Source of the DNA: Candidatus Microgenomates bacterium
GTDB lineage: Bacteria > Patescibacteria > JACPGU01
Direction: 5' to 3'
NCBI GenBank assembly: GCA_016188915.1
Contig: JACPGU010000003.1
Span: 66,609-130,608 of the forward strand
Length of the DNA stretch: 64,000 nt
This document shows positions 49,380 to 57,333 of the stretch, piece after piece (position 1 is the stretch's first letter; each line of letters begins with the position of its first letter). Made by a program: the position numbers and the translations under genes. The notes under the pieces were generated by a model, which worked only from the letters and a program-made list of their open reading frames with translations, was not told the origin of the DNA and searched no databases.

Positions 49380-50507
49380 ATGGAAATAACGAATACGGCT
49401 CAATTGACACCGAGCCAGATCAAAGAAAGAGCCAAGTTGGAACAACGCTGGCCAAGGTCGTACGAAAAGCAACAGCGATTTGATGCCAACGCAGTAAACG
49501 GAGTTATCTCTCCAATTCTACGGCTATGTTGGAGTTTCCTCTGCAATTTTCATTGCGAACACTGTTGCGCCGAACACTATATGGATCGGCATTTAGTAAA
49601 AGTGACAGGATCAAAAGAGCAGAGGAGAGAACTCAATCTCGATGATGTTCGTGATATCTCTCGTCAAGCAGATGAATATGGGATCTATCGATTTGTTTTG
49701 ACTGGTGGAGAACCGACAACATGGAAAGACCTTTTTGCGGTGATCGAAGCGGTAGATCCGGCGAAACATTTAGTAATTCTCGATTCCAATGCATGGCTTC
49801 TTGATGAGAAGTTTGCCAGACGGCTCGCAGACGCAGGTGTTTATAAAATGCAGATTAGTTTGGACAGTTTCATTGAGGCAGAACATGATCTTTTCCGAAG
49901 TAAGCCAGGATCATACAGGCGCGTGATGCGAGCCATTGAAGCGGTTCAGGAGACAGACATGAAGCTCATGCTTTCTACCTGTCTTATTCGTGGTAGAGCA
50001 TCTACTCCGGAGTTCGAAAACCTGTGTAGGTTTGCAACGGAACAGGGTATCATGCTTTATGTCACTTATGCGAAACCAGTTGGCACGCTCAAGGTCAATC
50101 ACGAGGATTTCGTCATTACGAAAGAAGATGCCGACCATGTGCGGGAGCTTGAGAAGCGCTATAATGTTACGACCCACATGACGCCTGCGTATATGCGAGG
50201 ACAGGATGGGGTCCTTGGGCACTATGACGGCTGTATCACGGTCAAGGGGATTAATACGATTACTTCTACGGGGGAGATCGTTCCTTGCCCCTACATGGAC
50301 ATGTCTATCGGCAATGTCCTTCGTGAGCCACTGGCTACAATTCTTGATCGTGGCATGCGCAACAAATTTTTAGGACCGCACCGCAAGGACTGTCTGATCG
50401 GTGAAGACGCTGAATTCATAGAACGTCATAATCAAGCAGTTGAGGGTCGAGTCCAGCTTCCCGCGCCATACGGAGAAGGGTTCTCCGACAAGGACTTAAT
50501 CGTTTAA
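49380..50507 (+). CDS. radical SAM protein with SPASM-like C-terminus
   Basis: A 375-residue enzyme from ATG 49380 (AGGAGAG just upstream; an in-frame TTG at 49359 precedes it and is rejected). The cluster-binding motif is Cys55-x3-Cys59-x2-Cys62 (FLCNFHCEHCCAEH), followed by the GGEPTTWKDLF loop typical of radical SAM enzymes. The C-terminal part has CITVKGINTITSTGEIVPCPYMDMSIGNVLREPL and a late cysteine in HRKDCLIG, the spacing pattern of a SPASM or twitch auxiliary-cluster domain. Members modify peptides, sugars or proteins. No short precursor peptide was found alongside. A terminator follows at once. Confidence 0.88.
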   Translation: MEITNTAQLTPSQIKERAKLEQRWPRSYEKQQRFDANAVNGVISPILRLCWSFLCNFHCEHCCAEHYMDRHLVKVTGSKEQRRELNLDDVRDISRQADEYGIYRFVLTGGEPTTWKDLFAVIEAVDPAKHLVILDSNAWLLDEKFARRLADAGVYKMQISLDSFIEAEHDLFRSKPGSYRRVMRAIEAVQETDMKLMLSTCLIRGRASTPEFENLCRFATEQGIMLYVTYAKPVGTLKVNHEDFVITKEDADHVRELEKRYNVTTHMTPAYMRGQDGVLGHYDGCITVKGINTITSTGEIVPCPYMDMSIGNVLREPLATILDRGMRNKFLGPHRKDCLIGEDAEFIERHNQAVEGRVQLPAPYGEGFSDKDLIV

Positions 50508-50519
50508 CCTACCAATTTA

Positions 50520-50562
50520 ATGGGGCTTTCTGCTTTGAGCAGTTGAGCCCCATAATTTTTTT
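50520..50562 (+). terminator. intrinsic terminator of the radical-SAM cassette
   Basis: ATGGGGCT/AGCCCCAT stem (50520-50527 with 50546-50553) with nested CTGCT/AGCAG, then AATTTTTTT. The right arm AGCCCCATAAT recurs at 50622-50632. Confidence 0.85.
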
Positions 50563-50578
50563 CGCTATTTGTGCTAGA

Positions 50579-50607
50579 TTGACACATTGCCATAAAAGAA
50601 GTAACCT
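50579..50607 (+). promoter_or_regulatory. possible promoter for the 50677 operon
   Basis: Consensus TTGACA, 17-base spacer and a weak TAACCT. Another start could exist, but this is the best match before ATG 50677. Confidence 0.35.
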
Positions 50608-50676
50608 TATCTCATGCAGATAGCCCCATAATGGCTCGCAATACTAGGAAATTATGAAAACTATATTTTTTGACGT

Positions 50677-51657
50677 ATGTCTGATTTTTACAAAGACAAG
50701 AAAACTATTTCGGTGGTAACTTCCTGCTTTAACGAAGAAGAGAATGTAGAAGAGTTATTTAGATCTATAGAAAAGGTGTTTCAGGACAATCCGAGATATA
50801 TGTTTGAAGTTATCTTTATGGATAACGCATCAACGGACTCAACGGCTAGTGTTCTTAGAAGGATAGCGAGTAGTGATAAGCGAGTAAAGGTGATTCTTAA
50901 TGCGAAAAATTTTGGTCATATTCGCTCCCCTTATCACGGATTACTTCAAACGAAAGGTGACGCTGTAGTTATGATGGCTTCTGACCTACAGGATCCACCA
51001 GAAATGATCGCTGATTTCGTCAAGGCATGGGAGAATGGGGCCGATATTGTTGTTGGTATCAAAGATAAGAGCAAAGAAGGTCCGTTAATGTTTCTAGTTA
51101 GAAGAGTGTTTTACTACCTGAGCCACAAGATGTCTGAAACCGATTACATAAAAAACTTTACTGGTTTTGGTTTATACGATAAGAAGTTTGTCGATGTTCT
51201 GCGAGGACTAGATGAGCCATACCCTTACTTGCGAGGGTTAGTAGCGCAATTTGGCTCCAATATAGAAAAAATAAGGTTTACCCAACCGAAAAGAAAGGCA
51301 GGGAGGACAAAAAACAATTTCTATACTCTTTACGATATGGCTATGCTTGGTTTCGTGAATCATTCTAAGATCCCCATTCGATTAGCCAGCTTTATCGGCT
51401 TTACTGGCGCTTTTATGAGCTTTATGGTTGCAATTGCCTATTTCGCATACAAGCTAATTTATTGGAAAAGTTTTGAGGCAGGAGTTGCCCCTCTTGTTAT
51501 TGGGTTTTTCTTTGTTTCGTCCATCCAACTGCTCTTTATCGGCATTATAGGAGAATATATTTCCTCTATTTACACTCAAGTAAAAAATCAACCACTAGTA
51601 ATCGAAAAGGAGAGAATTAATTTTGAAGAAACTGATACAAAAACTTTGGGCCAATAG
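50677..51657 (+). CDS. GT2 glycosyltransferase, GtrB/DPM-like
   Basis: A 326-residue enzyme that would transfer a sugar from a nucleotide sugar to polyprenyl phosphate. The GT-A core includes VVTSCFNEEENVEELFRSIE, FMDNASTDSTASVLRR and the metal/nucleotide motif ASDLQDPPEMI. Two C-terminal membrane helices (about 238-262 and 273-298) are followed by EYISSIYTQVKNQPLVIE, the standard end of bactoprenol glucosyltransferases (GtrB, YkcC). The next gene encodes a GtrA-like flippase and overlaps by 35 bases, supporting a polyprenyl-phosphate-sugar route that could feed the GT-C-like protein. Confidence 0.9.
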   Translation: MSDFYKDKKTISVVTSCFNEEENVEELFRSIEKVFQDNPRYMFEVIFMDNASTDSTASVLRRIASSDKRVKVILNAKNFGHIRSPYHGLLQTKGDAVVMMASDLQDPPEMIADFVKAWENGADIVVGIKDKSKEGPLMFLVRRVFYYLSHKMSETDYIKNFTGFGLYDKKFVDVLRGLDEPYPYLRGLVAQFGSNIEKIRFTQPKRKAGRTKNNFYTLYDMAMLGFVNHSKIPIRLASFIGFTGAFMSFMVAIAYFAYKLIYWKSFEAGVAPLVIGFFFVSSIQLLFIGIIGEYISSIYTQVKNQPLVIEKERINFEETDTKTLGQ

Positions 51658-52045
51658 GTTTCTTCGTTTTCTGGTTGTTGGTTTTTTTAATACCGTATTT
51701 GGGTATTCCATCTTTGCGCTATTTATTTTTGTTGGCTATAATTATATTGTAGCTGCCATGCTCGGGACTATCGGCGGGATACTGTTTAACTTCAAATCGG
51801 TTGGCGTAATTGTATTTAAAAGTCATAATAATGCCCTGATATTCAGATTTTTTGCGGTTTATGGCGTTGTCTATTTATTCAATCTTACAGGCATCAAAAT
51901 CTTTGCTGATTATGGAATTGGTAGTTACATTGCGGGTGCAATTTTGGTCTTACCTGCCGCAGCAATCGGCTATCTCCTCAATAAAAAATTTGTTTTTAAT
52001 CGGACCCCGATAGACATAAAAGAAGATGAACATATCTCGGCCTAA
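51623..52045 (+). CDS. GtrA-family membrane protein
   Basis: A 140-residue protein with four membrane helices, initiating at TTG 51623 after AAGGAGAG (51607-51614). The start RFLRFLVVGFFNTVFGYSIF and the end AAAIGYLLNKKFVFN are GtrA hallmarks. GtrA proteins are thought to flip polyprenyl-phosphate-linked sugars made by GtrB-type enzymes. It overlaps the GtrB-like gene by 35 bases and so is probably translationally coupled to it. Confidence 0.9.
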   Translation: MKKLIQKLWANRFLRFLVVGFFNTVFGYSIFALFIFVGYNYIVAAMLGTIGGILFNFKSVGVIVFKSHNNALIFRFFAVYGVVYLFNLTGIKIFADYGIGSYIAGAILVLPAAAIGYLLNKKFVFNRTPIDIKEDEHISA

Positions 52046-52106
52046 CCGCCAATCCATTTGTTCTGTCTGGAAAATGTGCTATTCTAAGTAAAATATATTT
52101 TGTTTT

Positions 52107-52877
52107 ATGAAAACAATAATTCTTTGTGGAGGGCAAGGGACAAGAATGAAAGAGGAGACCGAATTCAAGCCAAAACCATTGGTTCTTATTGGCGGTAAGC
52201 CGATTTTGTGGCATATCATGAAAATCTACTCACACTACGGTTTTAACGAATTTATCCTGGCATTGGGATATAAGGGCAATATGATTAAGGAATATTTCCT
52301 TAATCAAAGGACTTTTTTAAATGACTTCACCCTAAATACCAAAGACAATAAGATCACTTTCCACAACAACGATCACGGTGACTTTAAGATTACTTTTATT
52401 GACACTGGCCTTGAAACATTGCCTGGAGAACGGATTTTACGTTGCAAACCATATATCCCAAAGGAGGATACTGATTTTATGGTCACCTACGGCGATGGCG
52501 TGTCTGATATTAATATCGACAATTTACTAGAATTTCATCGTCGACAAAAAACTATTGGGACAATCATGGGGATAAATCCTCGTTTCAAATTTGGAACAGT
52601 ATTGGTAAAACCAGACAATAAGATCTCAAAGTTTTCGGAAAAACCGGTCTTGGAGGATTGGATTAATGGAGGATTTATGGTTTTTAACAAAAAAGTATTT
52701 TCCTATATCAATCCCGGTGAGACAGAACATGCCGCGCTCAAGAGATTGTCGAGAAAGGGTGAACTTTCGTTATTTAGACACAATGGTGCTTGGGCGTGCA
52801 TGGATACACACAAAGAACATGCGGAACTCAATAAACGCTGGCTCAAAGATCCCTTTTGGAGAGTATGGGAAAAATAA
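52107..52877 (+). CDS. rfbF: glucose-1-phosphate cytidylyltransferase
   Basis: A 256-residue nucleotidyltransferase making CDP-glucose from CTP and glucose-1-phosphate. The nucleotide loop ILCGGQGTRMKEETEFKPKP begins at residue 5; KPLVLIGGKPILWHIMKIYS and FMVTYGDGVSDINI (metal-binding Asp) follow, and GTVLVKPDNKISKFSEKP and INGGFMVFNKKVF complete the RfbF pattern. The wording is closer to RfbF than to RmlA or GalU. The rfbG-like gene starts two bases after its stop. Confidence 0.92.
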   Translation: MKTIILCGGQGTRMKEETEFKPKPLVLIGGKPILWHIMKIYSHYGFNEFILALGYKGNMIKEYFLNQRTFLNDFTLNTKDNKITFHNNDHGDFKITFIDTGLETLPGERILRCKPYIPKEDTDFMVTYGDGVSDINIDNLLEFHRRQKTIGTIMGINPRFKFGTVLVKPDNKISKFSEKPVLEDWINGGFMVFNKKVFSYINPGETEHAALKRLSRKGELSLFRHNGAWACMDTHKEHAELNKRWLKDPFWRVWEK

Positions 52878-52879
52878 TC

Positions 52880-53848
52880 ATGGCTATAATGAAAAATCAT
52901 TTTGCAAAGAAAAATGTCTTAATTACGGGCGCAACTGGTTTGGTTGGTGGTCATATCGCAGACAAATTAGTCGAGCAAGGCGCCAACGTGTTCATCACCT
53001 ATCGTTCCCATAATCCCAAGTCGTTTTTTGTCCAAAAAGAATTGAGAGACAAAGTTGTGAGCGCTAAGTGTGATATCAAGGATTATCACCGGGTATTTGA
53101 CGTTGTCTCTAAATATGAGATTGGTTATATATTTCATGTCGCCGCCCAACCTATAGTACCCACCGCCTACATCAACCCAAAAGAGGCCCTAGAGGTCAAT
53201 ATATTAGGTACAGTCAATATTTTGGAGGCGACAAGACACTGCTCGCAAGTCAAAGGGGTGGTTGTTGCTTCTTCCGATAAGGCGTATGGTAAAAAGTGCG
53301 ACAACGCTACAGAGGAAGAACCAATGGCAGGAGATCATCCTTATGATGTTTCCAAATCATGCGCTGATCTTATAGCTAGAGCGTATGCCAAGACCTACCA
53401 CCTACCGGTTGCCGTGAGTCGTTTTGGCAACATCTATGGACCAGGGGATTTGAATATCAATCGGATTATTCCTGGTATTATGAAAGCGCTTATTCATAAT
53501 GAGATCATTGAGATTCGCAGCGATGGCTCATTTATCCGCGACTATGTTTATGTCAAAGATGTGGCCGATGGCTATCTTGCGCTGATGGAAAATATAGAAA
53601 AAAATAAAGGAGAAGCCTTTAATTTTAGCAGCGGTCACAATTTCTCCGTATTAGAATTAATCGAGAAGATTTCAAAAATTGTTGGCAAAAAATGTAAGTA
53701 CAAAATATTAGATAATCAAAAAAATGAGATTCCAAAACAAAGTTTGAATTTTGATAAAGCGAAAGAGCTTCTTAACTGGAAGCCAAAATATACTTTTGAA
53801 GAGGGGATTAGGGAAACATTTGAGTGGTATAAGAATTTTTATAAATAA
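52880..53848 (+). CDS. rfbG: CDP-glucose 4,6-dehydratase-like SDR protein
   Basis: A 322-residue extended SDR. The NAD motif GATGLVGGHI is near residue 16, the catalytic triad is in VASSDKAYG and HPYDVSKSCADLIARAYA (Tyr-x3-Lys), and FGNIYGPGDLNINRIIPG is typical of RfbG/CDP-glucose 4,6-dehydratase. Product would be CDP-4-keto-6-deoxyglucose, the substrate of RfbH-like dehydrases (46191-47411). ATG 52880 is used; ATG 52889 or the in-frame TTG 52856 are alternatives, none with a clear Shine-Dalgarno. UDP-sugar epimerase activity is the less likely alternative. Confidence 0.85.
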   Translation: MAIMKNHFAKKNVLITGATGLVGGHIADKLVEQGANVFITYRSHNPKSFFVQKELRDKVVSAKCDIKDYHRVFDVVSKYEIGYIFHVAAQPIVPTAYINPKEALEVNILGTVNILEATRHCSQVKGVVVASSDKAYGKKCDNATEEEPMAGDHPYDVSKSCADLIARAYAKTYHLPVAVSRFGNIYGPGDLNINRIIPGIMKALIHNEIIEIRSDGSFIRDYVYVKDVADGYLALMENIEKNKGEAFNFSSGHNFSVLELIEKISKIVGKKCKYKILDNQKNEIPKQSLNFDKAKELLNWKPKYTFEEGIRETFEWYKNFYK

Positions 53849-53861
53849 CTCAAAAATATTT

Positions 53862-55391
53862 ATGAAAAAAAGTTTCGATTTTGCAAGAAATTTTAATTCA
53901 TCTGATGGCCAACCCATTTTTATACTAGAAATGGCTAATAATCATATGGGAGATGTGGATCATGGCCTGAGAATTATTGAGGAAATGAGCAAAGTTACAA
54001 AAAAATATGACTTCCTCTTTGCCTTTAAATTTCAATATCGCGATCTTGAAACTTTTATCCACCCTGATTATAAGAAACGAATGGACTTGAAATATGTTAA
54101 AAGATTTTCCGAAACTCGTCTTTCCGAAAAAGATTTTTTGATCCTAAAAGCAGAAGCTCAGAAGCTTGGTTTCATTACTATGTGTACACCGTTTGATGAG
54201 GTATCGGTTGATATGGTGGTCAAGCATGATTATGATATTCTAAAAGTGGCGAGTGCATCTTGTGGCGATTGGCCATTATTGGAAAAGATAGTGTCCACCG
54301 ATAAGCCGATTATTTTCTCGACCGGTGGGGCAAAACTTGAAGAAATAGACAAAATTGTCAGTTTCTTAGAGCATAGACAGAAGACCTTTGCTCTGGAGCA
54401 TTGTGTGGGCGAATACCCAACATTGGCAAGAAATCTTCAGTTGAATCAGATAGATCTGCTCAGAAGAAGATATCCCAATACGACTGTGGGTTTTTCCACA
54501 CACGAAGAACCAGACAATGTCGAGGCCGTCAAAATCGCTATCGCCAAAGGCGCGCGTATTTTCGAAAAACATGTTAGTGTTAGAACTGATAAATACGAGA
54601 TGAACGCCTATTCGGCTAATCCAAAGCAGGTTGATAAATGGTTACAGTCGGCCAAAGAGGCATATGAAATGTGCGGAATTGTCGGCGAACGAGCACCTTC
54701 ATCAGAAAAAGAACTGGCTGATATTCGACAGTTTCAGCGAGGTGTCTTCGCCAAAGATGTAATCAGAAAAGGAGAGAGAGTCGACACAAAAAATACATTT
54801 TTTGCTTTTCCGAATCAACCTGGGCAGATTTTAACCAATGATTTGTCGAAATATTCTGTTTTTACGGCTTTGAAGCAAATTAAAAAAAATGATCCAGTGA
54901 TAGATGTCAGCAGAGTGGATACAAGAGATAAGGTATATGAGATAGTAGTCAAATCAAGAAATATGTTGGCGGATGCCAAGATTTCCGTTTCCAATCAGCT
55001 TGACTTTGAGATCAGCCATCACTATGGCCTCGATAGATTTTACGAAGTGGGGGCGGTTATTATCACTTGCGTAAATCGCGAATACACCAAAAAATTAATT
55101 ATCGTTTTTCCTGGTCAATCACACCCGTCTCATGGGCACAAACAAAAAGAAGAGACGTTCCATGTTTTGTCTGGAACTATCATTTTTATACTAGATGGTA
55201 AGGAACGAGAAGCAAAAGCTGGAGATGTAGTGGTAGTAGAAAGAGGTGTTAAACATTCATTTTATTCCAAAGAGGGGAGTATCTTTGAAGAGGTTTCCAC
55301 TACCCATATCAAAAGCGACTCATTCTATGAAGATGAAAGTATTTCGAAAAACAAAAACAGAAAAACAGAACTCACTTATTGGGTTGATTAA
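53862..55391 (+). CDS. NeuB-like sialic-acid-synthase-family protein fused to a cupin
   Basis: A 509-residue protein. Residues about 20-275 are the NeuB TIM barrel (PIFILEMANNHMGDVDHGLR, GFITMCTPFDEVSVDMV, CVGEYPTLARNLQLNQI, GFSTHEE), which condenses phosphoenolpyruvate with an acyl-amino hexose to form a nonulosonic acid. Residues about 285-360 resemble the SAF/antifreeze-like domain (RRGVFAKDVIRKGE-type segment). The C-terminus (about 385-505) is a cupin: SHPSHGHKQKEETFHVLSG, GDVVVVERGVKHSF. NeuB-cupin fusions may couple synthesis with an isomerase or sugar-binding step. ATG 53862 starts 14 bases after the rfbG-like gene; earlier in-frame starts overlap that gene. Confidence 0.85.
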   Translation: MKKSFDFARNFNSSDGQPIFILEMANNHMGDVDHGLRIIEEMSKVTKKYDFLFAFKFQYRDLETFIHPDYKKRMDLKYVKRFSETRLSEKDFLILKAEAQKLGFITMCTPFDEVSVDMVVKHDYDILKVASASCGDWPLLEKIVSTDKPIIFSTGGAKLEEIDKIVSFLEHRQKTFALEHCVGEYPTLARNLQLNQIDLLRRRYPNTTVGFSTHEEPDNVEAVKIAIAKGARIFEKHVSVRTDKYEMNAYSANPKQVDKWLQSAKEAYEMCGIVGERAPSSEKELADIRQFQRGVFAKDVIRKGERVDTKNTFFAFPNQPGQILTNDLSKYSVFTALKQIKKNDPVIDVSRVDTRDKVYEIVVKSRNMLADAKISVSNQLDFEISHHYGLDRFYEVGAVIITCVNREYTKKLIIVFPGQSHPSHGHKQKEETFHVLSGTIIFILDGKEREAKAGDVVVVERGVKHSFYSKEGSIFEEVSTTHIKSDSFYEDESISKNKNRKTELTYWVD

Positions 55392-55458
55392 AGAATGGAA
55401 TTATGTTTTATTGATATAGATTTAGAGGTTCGTTAACAATTCGAAAAATAAGGAGGCC

Positions 55459-57168
55459 ATGATGCCAACCGCTTTGGAATTAGTAAAAGAAGAAAAAGAT
55501 CGAGGAGCGCTGCTAACACCCGCGCATCAGGATAGGATTTTGTTTGTGGTCCCACCCAACATCACTTACGAGAACTATGTCAACCCACCCAGTAATGTCA
55601 AGGGGGTGATGAGTAAATCAAAGCAACTAGGTACGGTAGTGACCGATATGCCACTAGGTCCGTTGTCGCTTTCTGCCTATGTCAAGGAGCACACCAGAGC
55701 CCAGACAGGAATGGTTGATTTCAATGTTGTTTTAAACAGGATCCAAGATTTTGATTACGGATCGTTTACGGAGCTTTTTAGGACTGTTTTCTCTGATACA
55801 GAGTGGGTAGAATTTAACCCGACCATTATTGGTATATCAGCTCTTTTCTCTCCATCCTACCACAACGTCTTGGATATTGCGGAGTGTTGTCGCAAACTCT
55901 TCCCGGAATCAATAATTTTGGGAGGTGGTTTTTTGCCAACCAACGCCTATGAAAGGATTTTCCAGGATTGCCCCCACTTTGACGGACTCTGTTTCGGTGA
56001 AGGGGAGCTGGCATTAACACGTCTTGTTAAGGCGGAAGATAAGAAAAAGCATCTAGAGAGTGATCCTGTATGGATCACACCGAGAAAAGCCAAATGTGAG
56101 GCGAAATTTGGCTTCGATTTTGTCTGGAAATTGGATGAGATTCCTTTTCTTGACTACCGCCTTGGCGACCCCAAGGGCTACGCACTCAATCCAACTATCG
56201 CGGCATATCCTGCAATTCGCAAAACTGGTCATGATTTTCACGTTATGACGTCGCGAGGATGCGTCTTTCATTGTGCTTTCTGTGCGCAACATACGGTCCA
56301 TGGCAGGAAAATGCGTGCATATAGTATTGAAAGGATCGAACAAGATTTCCGGCGGCTTCAGAATGAATTCGGTGTCCAGACGATTATTGTCGAAGACGAC
56401 CATTTCATGTGGGATAAAGATCAAGCTCACAGGATATTGGATATCATGATAGAGCTACAATTAAGTGCTTTTTTCCCGAATTCGCTAGCGCTCTACGCGC
56501 TCGATCGAAAGATGCTGGAGCAGCTGAAGCGAGTCGGAGTGAATCAGTTGGTCTTGGCGGTGGAGTCGGGCAGTAGGGAAGTATTGAATAAGATTATGCA
56601 CAAGCCACTGAAGCTGGAAATCATTGCCAGGGTAGCCAAGGATTGTCGAGAGATCGGCATCTATACTGACTGTAATATTGTCATGGGACTACCGGGCGAG
56701 AGAGAGGAACACTTCGCTGAATCAAGGGAGTTTTTGAAAACCACCTATGCTAATTGGTTTCGGATCAATATCGCAACCCCCATTGTTGGGAGTGAAATGC
56801 TTGACATCTGTCTAGCCAATGATTATCTTGAAGGCGATTTCAATGGATGTGACTACAAGAGGGCAATCGTCAGTACTCCGGATTTTACTGCCGAAAGAAT
56901 TCAGAAATTAGCTTATCTCATGAATCTGGAGTTGAATTTTGTGTACAATTCCGATTTCCGACTAGGTGATTATCAGACGGCACTCATGGGTTTCGAGAAC
57001 GCCATCAAGGCAAAAAGTGATCATGCGCTAGCTCACTATTATGCAGCGCAATGTCATCTGAATCTTAACAATCCGTCGAAAGCTAATGAGCATTTAAGGA
57101 TAGCCAAAGAGGCAGCCAAAAATCCTTTTTGGCATGATTATGTAGAAATGTTCGGCATTGCGATTTAA
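55459..57168 (+). CDS. B12-binding-type radical SAM protein with C-terminal TPR-like repeats
   Basis: A 569-residue protein. Residues about 25-195 have the cobalamin-binding-domain fold (LGPLSLSAYVKEHT, PTIIGISALFSPSYHNVLD, ESIILGGGF), without the DxHxxG histidine, so any cobalamin would be base-off. The radical SAM core has Cys268-x3-Cys272-x2-Cys275 (RGCVFHCAFCAQH), then IIVEDDHFMW and VMGLPGEREEHF. The last 60 residues (FRLGDYQTALMGFENAIKAK, HYYAAQCHLNLNNPSKANEH) form TPR-like helices. AAGGAGG precedes ATG 55459. Related proteins are methylases or lipid/sugar-modifying enzymes; it may act on the glycan or on a carrier. A terminator follows. Confidence 0.85.
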   Translation: MMPTALELVKEEKDRGALLTPAHQDRILFVVPPNITYENYVNPPSNVKGVMSKSKQLGTVVTDMPLGPLSLSAYVKEHTRAQTGMVDFNVVLNRIQDFDYGSFTELFRTVFSDTEWVEFNPTIIGISALFSPSYHNVLDIAECCRKLFPESIILGGGFLPTNAYERIFQDCPHFDGLCFGEGELALTRLVKAEDKKKHLESDPVWITPRKAKCEAKFGFDFVWKLDEIPFLDYRLGDPKGYALNPTIAAYPAIRKTGHDFHVMTSRGCVFHCAFCAQHTVHGRKMRAYSIERIEQDFRRLQNEFGVQTIIVEDDHFMWDKDQAHRILDIMIELQLSAFFPNSLALYALDRKMLEQLKRVGVNQLVLAVESGSREVLNKIMHKPLKLEIIARVAKDCREIGIYTDCNIVMGLPGEREEHFAESREFLKTTYANWFRINIATPIVGSEMLDICLANDYLEGDFNGCDYKRAIVSTPDFTAERIQKLAYLMNLELNFVYNSDFRLGDYQTALMGFENAIKAKSDHALAHYYAAQCHLNLNNPSKANEHLRIAKEAAKNPFWHDYVEMFGIAI

Positions 57169-57192
57169 CAGGCAATAGCAACAAGCTCGCAG

Positions 57193-57222
57193 AAGCAGAG
57201 AGAATTTTCTCTGCTTTTTTTG
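57193..57222 (+). terminator. intrinsic terminator
   Basis: AAGCAGAGA/TCTCTGCTT 9-bp stem with a 6-base loop and a T7 run. It separates the 50677-57168 operon from the next. Confidence 0.88.
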
Positions 57223-57245
57223 TTACTGAGCAACATATGGATAAG

Positions 57246-57274
57246 TTGCTATACTCCATGTAGTGATATATAAT
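57246..57274 (+). promoter_or_regulatory. internal promoter of the sugar-modification operon
   Basis: TTGCTA, 17-base spacer, perfect TATAAT. The -10 lies within AGTGA-N12-TCACT (57262-57283), and GTGATA/TATCAC arms (57263-57268, 57288-57293) overlap it, giving a possible operator. Confidence 0.6.
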
Positions 57275-57333
57275 TTAGTCACTATCTTATCACGTTATTT
57301 AAGTGATTTATTACCTAATGTCATCGAAATTAA

